Below, piece by piece: positions 1 through 9,084 of a DNA stretch of 64,000 nucleotides. The number at the start of each line of letters is the position of its first letter. The stretch's first letter is position 1. The notes beneath the pieces were generated by a model that was given only the letters and a program-made list of their open reading frames with translations, ran no database searches and was not told the DNA's origin. A program made the translations under genes and the position numbers. The stretch is taken from assembly GCF_030063355.1 (NCBI RefSeq), contig NZ_JASISZ010000023.1:1-64000 (forward strand), in the 5' to 3' direction. This stretch comes from Streptomyces sp. PH10-H1 (GTDB taxonomy: Bacteria > Actinomycetota > Actinomycetes > Streptomycetales > Streptomycetaceae).

Positions 1-113
1 GATGAGAAGAAGCTCAGGATCATGGGTGCTGACAGTAGAAACACCACACGGCTCAGTGCAAAGCCCAAACCCCCTGGCCATCAGCCCAGTTAGAGTCAAT
101 CGCCACACGCAAA

Positions 114-2023
114 CTAAGCAGAGACAAGGCGGCGGAAGTCGTGGGGAGCGAACTTCACCTCGGCGAACCGCGGGTCGGTGTCGATCAGTCCCTCCGCGGC
201 CCGGCGGATCATCCGCCACATCGTCGTGGTGGACATCGCCCGCAGTCCCCCTGCGTGCACGTTTTGGAACAGGTAGGGCAGCGGCTCGCTCCAGACCTTT
301 TCGTGCAGGTCGTATCGGACGCAGGTCGGAACGGTGCCGTGCGCTGATGTGGCGGCGGATGATCTGGGCGATGACGTGGAAGAGTTCTGCGGACATCGGG
401 ATGACCCGTTCTCGGTCGCTCTTGGACGGCGTGATCACGAGCAGGGCGACGACTTCACCGCTCGGGCGCTGGTAGTTGCGCACGCTCAGGTGAGTCAGCT
501 CGGTCAGTTCCTCGGCGCGCAGCCCGGCCAGCCGGAGCGTCTCCACAATCGCCCACTGCCAGAACGCCTGGTTCTCGGTGTGCGTGAGCTGTACCAACTT
601 CCCCGTCACCCGGTTCACCGCCCGGATCGGCGCGGTCGTCGGGTCCCGGCGTTCAGCGTCGATCTTCGCGGAGACGCGCTGCCACTCGGTCCCATCGACA
701 ATGAAGTGCTCACCGAGCCCGACCGCACGGGCGCTCTCCAGCACAGTGCGTTGCCGCTGCCACTGATCAGTGACGTGCTAGGACAGGACCGGCAGCAGCG
801 GCTGGCGTTCCCGTGTGCGGTTGGCCATCCGCTCCTGGACACGGCGCCGGCGGACATGGAACCAGCGCACGTCTTCATCGCGGATCGGGCAGGGCGCCAC
901 CCACTGGGCCCAGCGTTCCGGCTCTGCGACCGCCCAGGTGTGCAGGTCCAAATAGAAGGCGCGGACCGCGAGGAAGGGGCCCTCGACGTGCAGCCGCGGC
1001 TTGCCGTCCGGCCGGACGAGCAGGCTCTCCTTCCAGTGGGTGACCGCCTCGGGCGACAACCGCAGGTCAGCCTGGTCCGGGTTGAAGTCCTCGATCACCT
1101 TCCAGAACCGGACGAGGTTGGTCACCAGGGAGGTGAGGGTGGAGTGGTCGACCTCGACCGAGCGCCGGCTGATGTAGTGGATCAGCAGGTCGCGAACACC
1201 CCGGTTGCGGACCTTGTGCTTGTCGACGAGTTCGGCGACAGGACGTTGGCCCTTGACCACGGCGGCCCGCAGCGTGCCTGGGGTCGAGGCCGGGAAGTGC
1301 CCCATGTTGGAGAGGATCGGCCAGGCTTGAGTGGCGGCGAAACAGCCGTCCCCGCCCGCCTCACCGGCCGTGACGCCGTACTTCCTGGACTCCGTCGCGT
1401 AGAAGAGCAGGGCCTCCGGCGTCAGGTCGGCGATGTCGATCCCGAAGACGGTCAACGGGACGATCACGTCGAACTGGGCCCGCCGAATCGACTGGCGGCT
1501 CACGTTCAGCGACAGGGTCCGCTCGCAGAACTCCTCCAGCACCGGGTCCTTGGCGATGGTGCGGAACCACCGCAGGTAGTGGGAGAAGCGGTAGGAGCGG
1601 AAGGCCAGCAGCGACGGCTGGATCAGGCGCATTGCGAAAGCGTGGCCCGCAGAGGTGTTCATGGTGCTCTTGATCGCCCTGCTGCGGCCCTGGTAGAGCT
1701 GCTGGGCCTGGCGTTCCCCACTCGTTGAGTCCGGCCGCTTCCCACCGCTCCTGCCATGTGTCGCCGGGGAACTCCTGCAGGTGTTCCAGCAGCCGTTGCA
1801 TCTCCGTCGTCCACTTCGCGACACCGGAGCCGATCCCGAGGACCGTCCCGGCCAAATCTGCGATGTCCTCGATGGAAGCGGTCGACAACTCGCCCAGAGG
1901 CCGGGGCGGATGGACGGGCCTCGGCGGAGGCGTGGGCTCCACCGCAGTCGGCTTGAAGCTGAAGTCCCGCTCGTAGATCTCCAGCGAATGACGGCGTACT
2001 CGTCCGGTGGTCGGGCCCTTCAC
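114..2023 (-). pseudogene. Decayed large tyrosine recombinase (second of a tandem pair)
   Basis: This reads as a roughly 640-codon site-specific recombinase that has collapsed. A GTG start near 2023 begins VKGPTTGRVRRHSLEIYERD. The frame changes near 1720, an in-frame TAG at 778-780 interrupts the continuing protein, and the frame changes again near 345. Downstream of the TAG the same frame reads on as recognisable catalytic domain (AGLRAEELTELTHLSVRNY). The HxxR box appears as PHDFRRL, followed at once by VSA and a stop, so the catalytic tyrosine region is missing. Size and position behind a shorter recombinase match the second gene of Tn554-type sets, which in actinomycetes are usually followed by a third small gene (often DUF6262) that is absent here. 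It is almost certainly inactive. Confidence 0.8.
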
Positions 2024-2045
2024 CCGGGCACTGTTGCCAGCCTGA

Positions 2046-3295
2046 CTACCGGGCACCGAACACCACCGCCACGTCCTGCGGGTCGTACTGCTGGGACCAC
2101 GCGGCCGGCTGGGCCGGGCGCCCGTAGTGCTCGGCGAGCTTGTCGACCAGATCGTCCAGGCCCACCACGGTGTAGAGGGCCGTGGTGGTGACATGCGCGT
2201 GCCGAAGGATCGTCTGCACCTCCGCCAGAGTCATCTCCGGGTCCCGGGCGAACCGGGTCGCTGCCGTGTGCCTCGCGTCATGCAGCGTCCAGTTCATGCC
2301 CAGCTGCTCCGTCGCCCGCTGGAGAATCCGCCGGGCTGCCCAGTAGGTCAGCGGACGCGTCTCGCCGCGGCGAGTGCGCCAGATCAGCCCGCCGTCATCA
2401 GGCAAGCCGACGTCGTCGAGGTAGGCCGCCAGGTAGGCCAGCGCCTCGGGAGACACAGGCACTGGCTGACGGTCCCGGGTCCCTTTGGAGACGACCACAA
2501 CTGGCCCTTCTGCCAGTCGATATCGGCAAGCCCAACACCCAGCAGTTCGGTGGCCCGCGCCCCGGAGAATACGTAGCAGGCCAACAGCGCCCGATCCCGG
2601 GCGCACCGCATGTATGCGAACAACTCCTCCCACTGAGCATCGGGAATCGCCCGCGGCTGACGGACTGGAACCTTCGGACGCAGACGGCCCCGACGATGCC
2701 GACCGGGAACCTCCAGCGGCGACCGGTGCGTTAGCGTCGCGCGGCGGGCCCGATTCTCCGGCACCGGGTTGAGCACCGGCCCACGTCCGAAGTGCAGGTG
2801 GAAGGCATAGAAGCCGTGCACCACCGACAGGCTGTGCGCGATCGTCGCCGGGGCATACCCCGCTGCCAGGACCCGCTTGCCGGTTGTCGGATTCACCGAC
2901 CCGGGAGGGGACCCGCCCTCACGACATCTGTGCCGCTGCGGATTGCGGGCACACCGCAGCCAGCCCACCATCGCGGCTGCCTCCGCCTCCGTGGCCTGCT
3001 CCCATCCGACGTCCACGGTCCACAGCACCCGGAACCAGCGCAGCAGGTCGTACGCGTAACTCCGGCAAGTCAACGGACTCACGTCCCCCAGCAGACGGTC
3101 CCGCAGATAGCTGCTGACCGGCTCGACCTCACGCCCCGCACCATCCACCACCAGCCACGGCAACGACACCGACGTACCAGCAGCAACCGCCCCGATCCTC
3201 GACAGCCGTACACGGCCATCCATCAGATCTCGATGTACCCGGGAGAACTCATGCGACAACGACATGCCCAGATGCTCCTGACGCACCGCCTCCAA
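2046..3295 (-). pseudogene. Tyrosine recombinase/integrase with single-base frameshift
   Basis: This is a phage-integrase-type recombinase of about 415 codons, split by one missing base near 2498-2501. The upstream frame carries the N-terminal SAM-like core-binding domain and the first catalytic arginine region (ACYVFSGARATELLGVGLAD). The downstream frame carries the rest: LTYWAARRIL, the HxxR box HDARHTAATRF, and the nucleophile region HVTTTALYTVV. All catalytic boxes are therefore present but in two frames. Restoring one base turns the junction into a continuous GQLVVVSKGTRDRQPV. It lies directly upstream of the second decayed recombinase on the same strand, as in Tn554-like elements. Whether this is real decay or a sequencing error cannot be settled here, but the wreckage downstream favours decay. 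Confidence 0.85.
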
Positions 3296-3519
3296 GTCGA
3301 GCCGTGGCCTGAGTTAGTGCAGTCAACTGACCCAACGATCCACAACCCCGGCAAGGCCGTCCGACTCGGTCGACCCGGCCGGCAGGAGCCCCGGGCGAGA
3401 GGGCGGGCGTCAGAGTCACATCAACGACGCGTCAATAGGGCAAGGGCCACATCTGCGGTGGTAGCCGGGCAGGTGCAACCCCGGGCGAGGTGGCCTGCGA
3501 CCTGATGCGCACCGCGACT

Positions 3520-3568
3520 TCGTCCGTTGAGGGGGTGCCGCGCCGGCGGCTCCCCCCTCAACGGACGA
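3520..3568 (-). terminator. Strong hairpin after the acyl-CoA dehydrogenase gene
   Basis: Two perfectly complementary 16-base arms (3520-3535 and 3553-3568, TCGTCCGTTGAGGGGG and its complement) flank a 17-base GC-rich loop. The hairpin begins 4 bases beyond the TAA of the leftward gene. No long T tract follows, which is common in Streptomyces terminators. Confidence 0.85.
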
Positions 3569-3571
3569 GCC

Positions 3572-5272
3572 TTACGGCTGCATGACGTACGCGCCGGACA
3601 GCGCCTCTACCTGTGTCCAGACCCGGGCCGCGCGCCCGGCGTCCGAGACCGGGCGGCGGACGTGGGCCAGCGCCCAGGTGGCCTGCTCGTCGGTTGTTGA
3701 GCTCTTGCCGTGCAGCTCGGTGGCATGCGCGGAGAAGTCACGCACCAGGACGTCGAAGATCTCGTCCAGCAGGTCGGCGTCTGTGCCGGTCAACTCGGCC
3801 TGCTCCAGTACCAGCTGGCCGTAGACCACCAGGGCGAAGAGCTGGCCGATCTCCAGCAGGAAGTCCAGGTCCTGCTGCTGGGCCTCGCTCGGCGCATGGG
3901 TGAGGAGGAGCGTGCACAGGCCGTCCGCCTGCTCGCGGAAGCGGGCCACGTTGGGCAGGTGCGCGTGCGCGTCGTAGGCGGTGCGCCAGTCGTGGAAGCG
4001 GATCGCGCCCAGGCCCCGGGCCGGGCCCTGTTGGAACAGGAAGGTGTCGTCGGCCGGGTCGAGGCGGCTCGGCACGGCGGGGTACTCGGCCGGGTCGAAG
4101 AGGTAGTTCGCCATGAACTTGAGGATCAGGGCGAGGTTGACGTGCACCGTGCCCTCCAGCTTCGGCAGGCCGCGGATGTCGCGCGCGGCCTTGTCGAAGT
4201 AGGTGTCCGTCTCGAAGCCCTTGGCCGCGATGACGTCCCACATCAGGTCGATGACCTTCTCGCCCTCGGTGGTGACCTTCATCTTGGTCATCGGGTTGAA
4301 GAGCAGGTAACGGCGGTCGTCAGGCGAGGCGGAGCGGAAGTAGTCGACAGCGCGGTCGCTGAACAGCTTCATCGCCGTGAGGCGGGTGTATGCGTCGGTC
4401 AACTCGCGGCGCACGTGCGGGAAGTCGGTGACTTTTCGGCCGTACAGCACCCGGTTGTGTGCGTGCGTGACGGCCTCGTACATCGCGTGCTCGCAGATGC
4501 CGATGGACGCGGTGCAGAGGTTGAACTTGCCGACGTTGACGGTGTTCAGCGCGGCGTCGAAGGCCGCCTTGCCGGTGTGCAGCACGTCCTCCACGTGCAC
4601 CGGGTAGCTGTCGAGGCGGAACTCGCTCACGTACATCTGCGAGTTCACCACGTTCTTCACCAGGTGGTATGCCTCGTGCCGGCTGTCGGCGGCGAAGAAG
4701 ACGTAGCCGTCCGGACCCTCGACGTCCGAGCGGCGGCCGAAGACCGAGACCAGGCCGGCGACGTTGCCATTGCCGATGTAGTACTTGGAGCCGCTCGCGG
4801 TGAAGCCGCCCTCGCCGTCCGGGGTGAGGATCATGTCGGTCGAGTAGATGTCTGCGCCGTGCGTCCGCTCGGAGAGACCGAAGGCCATGACATGACCCTC
4901 CGTCAGGAGCTTGGCGGCACGCGCCCGCACCGCCTCGTTCTCGCTCTGCCAGACCGGCCCGAGGCCCAGGATGGTGACCTGCCAGGTGTACCAGTAGCCC
5001 AAGCCGTAGAAGCCGAGGATCTCGTTCAGCTCGGCGATCCGCGCGGTGTCCCAGCGCTTCGAGCCGTCTGCGGAGGCGGGGGTGAGGAACTCCGCGAACA
5101 GCCCCTCCTTCGCCGCGAATTCGAGGAAGTCGCCGTACCAGGCGCGGTCGACGTAGGTGTCGATGAGTGCCTTCTTGCCGCGCGACTCGAACCAGTCGAC
5201 GGTGGCGCGAAGCAGCCGGCGGGTGCGCTCGTCGAACTGCACGGGGTCGTAGGTGCGCGGGTTGAAGAGCAT
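3572..5272 (-). CDS. Acyl-CoA dehydrogenase/oxidase family flavoprotein
   Basis: The 566-residue protein has the acyl-CoA dehydrogenase fold: a helical N-terminal domain, a beta domain containing FGLSERTHGADIYSTDM and a following SKYYIGNGN segment (substrate/FAD contact region), and a long C-terminal helical domain. It is longer than the usual 380-400 residues, closer to acyl-CoA oxidases and long-chain dehydrogenases. The ATG is preceded by GGAG at a normal distance. It lies 22 bp downstream of a PadR gene on the same strand, so the pair is probably one operon under PadR control. The expected role is alpha,beta-oxidation of an acyl-CoA thioester. The substrate cannot be told from sequence. 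Confidence 0.85.
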   Translation of the reverse strand: MLFNPRTYDPVQFDERTRRLLRATVDWFESRGKKALIDTYVDRAWYGDFLEFAAKEGLFAEFLTPASADGSKRWDTARIAELNEILGFYGLGYWYTWQVTILGLGPVWQSENEAVRARAAKLLTEGHVMAFGLSERTHGADIYSTDMILTPDGEGGFTASGSKYYIGNGNVAGLVSVFGRRSDVEGPDGYVFFAADSRHEAYHLVKNVVNSQMYVSEFRLDSYPVHVEDVLHTGKAAFDAALNTVNVGKFNLCTASIGICEHAMYEAVTHAHNRVLYGRKVTDFPHVRRELTDAYTRLTAMKLFSDRAVDYFRSASPDDRRYLLFNPMTKMKVTTEGEKVIDLMWDVIAAKGFETDTYFDKAARDIRGLPKLEGTVHVNLALILKFMANYLFDPAEYPAVPSRLDPADDTFLFQQGPARGLGAIRFHDWRTAYDAHAHLPNVARFREQADGLCTLLLTHAPSEAQQQDLDFLLEIGQLFALVVYGQLVLEQAELTGTDADLLDEIFDVLVRDFSAHATELHGKSSTTDEQATWALAHVRRPVSDAGRAARVWTQVEALSGAYVMQP

Positions 5273-5273
5273 G

Positions 5274-5287
5274 TCAACTCCAGTTGA
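5274..5287. promoter_or_regulatory. 14-bp palindrome overlapping the acyl-CoA dehydrogenase RBS
   Basis: TCAACTCCAGTTGA is a perfect inverted repeat directly over the Shine-Dalgarno region. Its core (CAAC, spacer, GTTG) resembles the core of the larger palindrome in front of padR. It may be a second PadR contact or an mRNA hairpin that modulates translation; this is inference. Confidence 0.4.
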
Positions 5288-5294
5288 ATGAAGG

Positions 5295-5846
5295 TCAGTT
5301 GGCGAGTCGGTGGAACGTGGCGAGCACGTCGTCCAGCCAGGCGAGGGTCATCCGCTCGTACTCGATGCCGCCGCGCAGTACCACGTGCTGCAGCTCCTGC
5401 TGGGCGGAGAGCGAGGTCAGTTCGGGGAAGTCGCGCTGCTCACCTGTGAGGTAGCGGGCCAGCAGTGCGGCATGGCTTTCGCGGTGCCGCTCGACCTCGG
5501 AGATCAGTGAGGTCAACGCGGCCCGGTCGTCGAAGGCGGCGGCGCGGATCTTGACGGCGAGTTCATGCCGGACGGTCTCCGGTTCGACGGGCTCGCGCAG
5601 CCAGGAGGCCAGGGCCGCCCCGCCCGGACCGGCGGCGGAGTAGACCTTCTTATCGGGCCGACCGTCCTGAGCGACCTCCTCGGCGGCGATCCAGCCGTCC
5701 GTCTCCATCCGGCGCAGCACCCGGTAGATCTGCTGATGGGTGGCAGTCCAGAAACGGCCGATGGAGCGGTCGAAGCGGCGCGCCAGCTCGTACCCGGAGC
5801 CGGGCTGTTCCAGCAGGGAGACGAGGATCGCGTGCTCGAGGGCCAT
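5295..5846 (-). CDS. PadR family transcriptional regulator
   Basis: The 183-residue protein starts MALEHAILVSLLEQPGSGYE, the typical PadR winged-helix opening. It continues with RFWTATHQQIYRVLRRMETDGWI (recognition helix) and DGRPDKKVYSAAGPG (wing). The C-terminal half is the Vir-C-like helical domain used for dimerisation. It is the first gene of a two-gene unit with the acyl-CoA dehydrogenase-like gene and has a perfect 20-bp palindrome just upstream, so autoregulation with derepression by a small ligand is the likely mode. The ligand is unknown. Confidence 0.92.
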   Translation of the reverse strand: MALEHAILVSLLEQPGSGYELARRFDRSIGRFWTATHQQIYRVLRRMETDGWIAAEEVAQDGRPDKKVYSAAGPGGAALASWLREPVEPETVRHELAVKIRAAAFDDRAALTSLISEVERHRESHAALLARYLTGEQRDFPELTSLSAQQELQHVVLRGGIEYERMTLAWLDDVLATFHRLAN

Positions 5847-5858
5847 GTCCGCATCCTG

Positions 5859-5878
5859 CTATGCAACGAGTTGCATAG
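5859..5878. promoter_or_regulatory. Probable PadR operator
   Basis: CTATGCAACGAGTTGCATAG is an inverted repeat with perfect 9-base arms and a 2-base centre. It sits 12 bp upstream of the padR start codon, where a bound dimer would block initiation or clearance. Palindromes of this TGCAAC/GTTGCA type are frequent in front of PadR genes. Confidence 0.75.
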
Positions 5879-6230
5879 GCAATGACACCCGGCCCCGTTG
5901 AGACACGGATCACGCGCGGCAGCCACTGCCTCCCGCGGACCAGCGCACCTGGACACCAGGCGGCGATGTGCCACGCTCTGCCGGCAGTCCAAGGTACGGC
6001 GGGTGCGGGTCCACGACCCTGCGGCAGAGGTGCGCGTCCCTACTGCGCGCACAGGGCATAGCCGCTCGGACCATCATGGGGAGACGCTGGGCCACAGCTT
6101 GAGCGCCGCGACGGGCACCCGGCCCACGACGATTCGGCTCTGGACCGAATTGTTGGACGGGGCGTCCAGACGCACGGTGCAATGTCCCGGGCGACCCCTC
6201 GTCCAGCCATGCAAGCCGCCCGCACAGTCA
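5879..6230. other. Non-coding stretch between padR and the secreted-protein gene
   Basis: I find no supportable gene here on either strand. It presumably holds the promoters of the divergent padR operon and of the secreted protein to the right. No further clear palindrome or terminator is visible. Confidence 0.5.
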
Positions 6231-6243
6231 GGAGACCAGTCGC

Positions 6244-6876
6244 ATGGTCAAGCTCCGCAAGATGCGCCGCTCCATCGCCACGGCCACCCTCGCCTCCCCT
6301 TGGGGGTCACGTATGTCCGTCCGCCGCGCCACCCGCCGGTCCGTCGCCATCGCGGCCGCAACCTTCGTCGCCGCCACCGCGCTCACCGCTGCCGCCCCCA
6401 CCGCCTCCGCCCACGCCGCGGGCTGCGACCCTAACGGGCAGCGAATCATGCTCGGCCCGTCCACCCCCGTGCAGGTCTCCAAGTACAACAGCCCATGGAG
6501 CACCATCGGATACCTGTACATGGGCTGGATCCCGTCCTGCTCGTGGGCCTACGCCGAGATCGACTGGATCAACGGCTGGCAGGGCGACGTCTCCGGCAGC
6601 GTCTACATGAACTGGAACGACCCCGCCCACAACAGCGCCGAAGGCCGTGTCTCCTTCCAACCCGGCGGCCCCGTCTCCTGGGTGTCCCACATGCTGTACG
6701 AAGGCCCCGGCACGCCCTACATTCCCGGCCGCTCCTTCACCGCCGCCGCGCAAATCACCGTCACCATCCCCAACTGGGGCTTCGCCCAATGCGGCCCGAA
6801 GGTCATCGTTGGCAACACCCACGACTTCTCCAACGGCGCAAACAGTGGCGTCGGCGACGGCCACTGCCACGTCTGA
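6244..6876 (+). CDS. Secreted protein of unknown function
   Basis: The 210-residue product has a basic N-terminus and a hydrophobic core (SVAIAAATFVAATALTAAAP), then an Ala-rich cleavage region (TASAHAAG), so it is exported by the Sec or Tat pathway. The mature part of about 150 residues is rich in Trp, Gly, Asn and Ser (WINGWQGDVSGSVYMNW) with a few cysteines, and has no motif I recognise. The start was chosen for the GGAGA eight bases upstream. A second ATG at 6313 would give a more standard signal peptide length but has a weaker ribosome site. It stands alone between padR and an IS fragment. Confidence 0.75.
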   Translation: MVKLRKMRRSIATATLASPWGSRMSVRRATRRSVAIAAATFVAATALTAAAPTASAHAAGCDPNGQRIMLGPSTPVQVSKYNSPWSTIGYLYMGWIPSCSWAYAEIDWINGWQGDVSGSVYMNWNDPAHNSAEGRVSFQPGGPVSWVSHMLYEGPGTPYIPGRSFTAAAQITVTIPNWGFAQCGPKVIVGNTHDFSNGANSGVGDGHCHV

Positions 6877-6944
6877 GAGGGTGATGCATCCTGCGGATGA
6901 TGTCTGATTCTGGGGCGTCGGGTTTCCCAGGCTGGGGTGGTTTC

Positions 6945-7098
6945 ACCGGTGCGACGACCAGCAACATCAGCAGCAGGCCGAGGGTGTCGGTGACGATGCT
7001 CCGCTTCCGGCCGACGATCTTCTTGGCAGCGTCCGTTCCCTGCTCGGCGGCCGGGACGCTGGGCGAGGTTTTCCCGCTCTGCACGTCGACGATGGCGC
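6945..7098 (-). pseudogene. IS5-type DDE transposase fragment
   Basis: About 50 codons in one frame read GAIVDVQSGKTSPSVPAAEQ followed by GTDAAKKIVGRKRSIVTDTL. This is the region around the first catalytic aspartate of IS5-family transposases common in Streptomyces. Both ends run into unrelated sequence, and I see no inverted repeats, so this is a scrap, not an element. Confidence 0.75.
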
Positions 7099-7232
7099 CT
7101 CAACGCCACCGAAGACCTGGAAGCCGCCGGCGAGAACATCGTGCTTGCCCGAGCAGTCCGGCCGACTCTCGTCCCCGGTGCGTCGGCGGGTCCGCACCAC
7201 CGTGCGCGGGCGCCCTCGCCGCGGCAGCCGGG

Positions 7233-7961
7233 TCAGGCGGCATCATGGAAAACCAGGCCGAGGGCATGGCGACGGCCGGAACGTACGGTGCTGACCCCGT
7301 GCCGCATACCGCCGGCGGACCAGCCGCGGATGGAGCGGATCGGCCGGTCGCGGGTGGCGAAGACCAGGCCATGCCCCTGTGGAAGCGCGGTGGTAATGCC
7401 ACGCGACTGGGCCCGGGGCCGCTGTTCGACGAGCAGGAACTCGCCGCCGGTGTAATCCGCTCCGTATTCGTCGAGGCCGATGACGACCTGGAGTGGGAAG
7501 AGCATGTCGCCGAAGACATCGCGATGCAGGGCGTTCCAGTCATCCTGCCCGTAGCGCAGCAGGATCTGCGCGGACCTGTCCTGGCCCGCCGAGTGACACA
7601 TCGAGATCCACTCCGCAAGGCTGTCGGGCCAGGGCGCCGCCCGTCCGAGCCGTTCCGCCCAGTCCCGGGCGACGGCGAGAAGGTGTGGATACAGTGCGCC
7701 GCGCAGCTCCCTGACGGGATCGGGAAGGTCATGGGTGAAGTAGCGGTACTGGCCCGATCCGAAGCGGTGGCGGGCCATGTCCACGGTGGAACGGAAGCGT
7801 TCGGCCTCGTCGTAGAGGGCGGTGAGGGTGCGGCACTCGTCATGGGTGAGCAGCGGAGGCGTCAGGGCGCAGCCCTGGGTGTCGAGTTGAGCGGCCACGG
7901 CCGGCCAGTCGGCCGCGGCCACCCGCCGGCGGGCCTCGCCGGCAGTGAAAGTGCTGTTCAT
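7233..7961 (-). CDS. 2-oxoglutarate/Fe(II)-dependent oxygenase
   Basis: The 242-residue protein looks like a prolyl-4-hydroxylase-type double-stranded beta-helix oxygenase. The Fe(II) ligands appear to be H and D in ALHRDVFG and the distal H in GGMRHGVSTV; the 2OG-binding arginine is probably in RSGRRHALGLVFHD. The start was set at the ATG preceded by CCGGAG, which removes an unlikely 28-residue extension. It lies 85 bp downstream of ogt on the same strand. In several actinomycetes such oxygenases sit beside alkylation-repair genes, so a role in nucleic-acid or damage-related hydroxylation is plausible but inferred. Confidence 0.75.
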   Translation of the reverse strand: MNSTFTAGEARRRVAAADWPAVAAQLDTQGCALTPPLLTHDECRTLTALYDEAERFRSTVDMARHRFGSGQYRYFTHDLPDPVRELRGALYPHLLAVARDWAERLGRAAPWPDSLAEWISMCHSAGQDRSAQILLRYGQDDWNALHRDVFGDMLFPLQVVIGLDEYGADYTGGEFLLVEQRPRAQSRGITTALPQGHGLVFATRDRPIRSIRGWSAGGMRHGVSTVRSGRRHALGLVFHDAA

Positions 7962-8046
7962 ACGGTTTCTCCGGAGTAGGTGGACCGCGTGATCCGCGGC
8001 CGCCGGGCAGTTGTCTGCGGGGCGAGGCCGCGCGGGCTGCCACACG

Positions 8047-8559
8047 TCAGATGAGAACGGGCTGCAGGGCCCCTTCGTGGATCAGGAGATCCTGCTTGCG
8101 CCCGACGCCGCCGGCGTAGCCGCGCATCGTGCCGTCCGCGCCGATGACCCGGTGGCACGGGCGGACCAGGAGCAGCGGATTGGCTCCCACCGCCGCGCCC
8201 ACGGCGCGGATTTCCGCGCGCTCGATACCGAGCTGGTCCGAGAGGCGGCCGTAGGTGGTCGTCGTGCCGTACGGGATATCGTCCAGGGCCTCCCAGACCC
8301 GTTGCTGGAACGCCGATCCGCCGGGCACGAATTCCAGATCGAAGACCCTCGCTCCGCCGGCGAAATAGGCCCGCAGCTGACGCGTCACTTCGGTGAATGC
8401 CTGCTCGTCACGCTGCCAGCCGTCCTGGACGGCTGCGGCGTTCTTCCGGCCCTGCATCGACAGGGACGCGAGCGCGATGCCGCCCCTGGCCGTGGCGGAC
8501 TTCTCGCCCACCAGAAGAAGATCGCCGAGGGGGCTTCCGGCTGTGCTGTAGAGCGTCAT
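8047..8559 (-). CDS. ogt: Methylated-DNA--protein-cysteine methyltransferase
   Basis: The 170-residue protein carries the active-site signature LLVRPCHRVIGADG, in which the cysteine accepts the alkyl group from O6-alkylguanine or O4-alkylthymine in a suicide reaction. The preceding segment AFQQRVWEALDDIPYGTTTT and the RAVGAAVGANP helix are the DNA-binding winged helix with the arginine finger. The N-terminal domain is the shortened RNase-H-like fold of Ogt/AGT. The C-terminal YAGGVGRKQDLLIHEG is complete. An AAGGGA ribosome site precedes the ATG. It is probably cotranscribed with the 2OG-Fe(II) oxygenase downstream. Confidence 0.95.
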   Translation of the reverse strand: MTLYSTAGSPLGDLLLVGEKSATARGGIALASLSMQGRKNAAAVQDGWQRDEQAFTEVTRQLRAYFAGGARVFDLEFVPGGSAFQQRVWEALDDIPYGTTTTYGRLSDQLGIERAEIRAVGAAVGANPLLLVRPCHRVIGADGTMRGYAGGVGRKQDLLIHEGALQPVLI

Positions 8560-8689
8560 CGTCAGGTCCCTTCGTAGCTTCGTAGTGGTCCCACTTCCTC
8601 ACTATGCTCCGGGCCGGAGGCCGGGGCTGGCGGAAATCGGACGGGGCGTTCACCGACTGCGGGGGCCTGGTGACCACGCCGAGCCGACG

Positions 8690-8794
8690 TCAACGGGGCA
8701 ATGCATTGCTGAGTTCCGCGTCCGTTTTGGGCGGGAAGAACTCGAAGGAGAAGGACCGGGTTCCTGTGGCCAGGATCTCGCGCAGGGTGCTCAT
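8690..8794 (-). pseudogene. 5' fragment of metF (methylenetetrahydrofolate reductase)
   Basis: A 34-codon reading frame starts MSTLREILATGTRSFSFEFF and continues PPKTDAELSNALPR before a TGA. FSFEFFPPKT is the conserved first beta strand of MetF. Everything after about residue 30 is gone. Its ATG overlaps the TGA of the metH remnant (ATGA), so the ancestral operon junction is preserved although both genes are lost. Confidence 0.8.
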
Positions 8795-9080
8795 GAGGGG
8801 CCTCCATGAGCGTTGAAGTGGCCGGCTTGGGGGTGGTGGATGATGATCGCGTCGGTGGACTGCTCGGGGTGCAGCTGGAACTCCTCGGAGAGGATGACGC
8901 CGATGCGTTCCGGCTTGAGCAGGTCCATGATCTTGGTGCGGTCCTCCAGGTCCGGGCAGGCCGGATACCCCAGCGAGTAGCGGCAGCCCTGGTACTCGGT
9001 ACGGAACATCGCGTCCAGGTTGTCCGGGTCGGCGCCCGCGATGCCCAGCTCAGTGCGGACCCGGCCGCGGGCCGCTCTGG
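8791..9080 (-). pseudogene. 3' fragment of metH (cobalamin-dependent methionine synthase)
   Basis: About 95 codons encode the C-terminal end of the S-adenosylmethionine activation domain: RGRVRTELGIAGADPDNLDA, then YQGCRYSLGYPACPDLEDR, then LSEEFQLHPEQSTDAIIIHH. YxGxRYSxGYPACPD is diagnostic of MetH. The roughly 1,080 upstream codons are missing and replaced by the end of the TIR/pseudokinase gene. It overlaps the metF fragment by four bases. Confidence 0.88.
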
Positions 9081-9084
9081 ATGG

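Noticed and set aside
334..1728. 464-codon + strand frame at the left edge
   Set aside because: The opposite strand carries recognisable recombinase sequence throughout, although broken; this frame is its shadow.
6313..6876. Shorter start for the secreted protein
   Set aside because: Gives a neat signal peptide but lacks the good ribosome site found before the ATG at 6244. Kept only as an alternative.
6945..7098. Complete IS5 element
   Set aside because: Only about 50 codons remain and no terminal inverted repeats or target duplication are visible.
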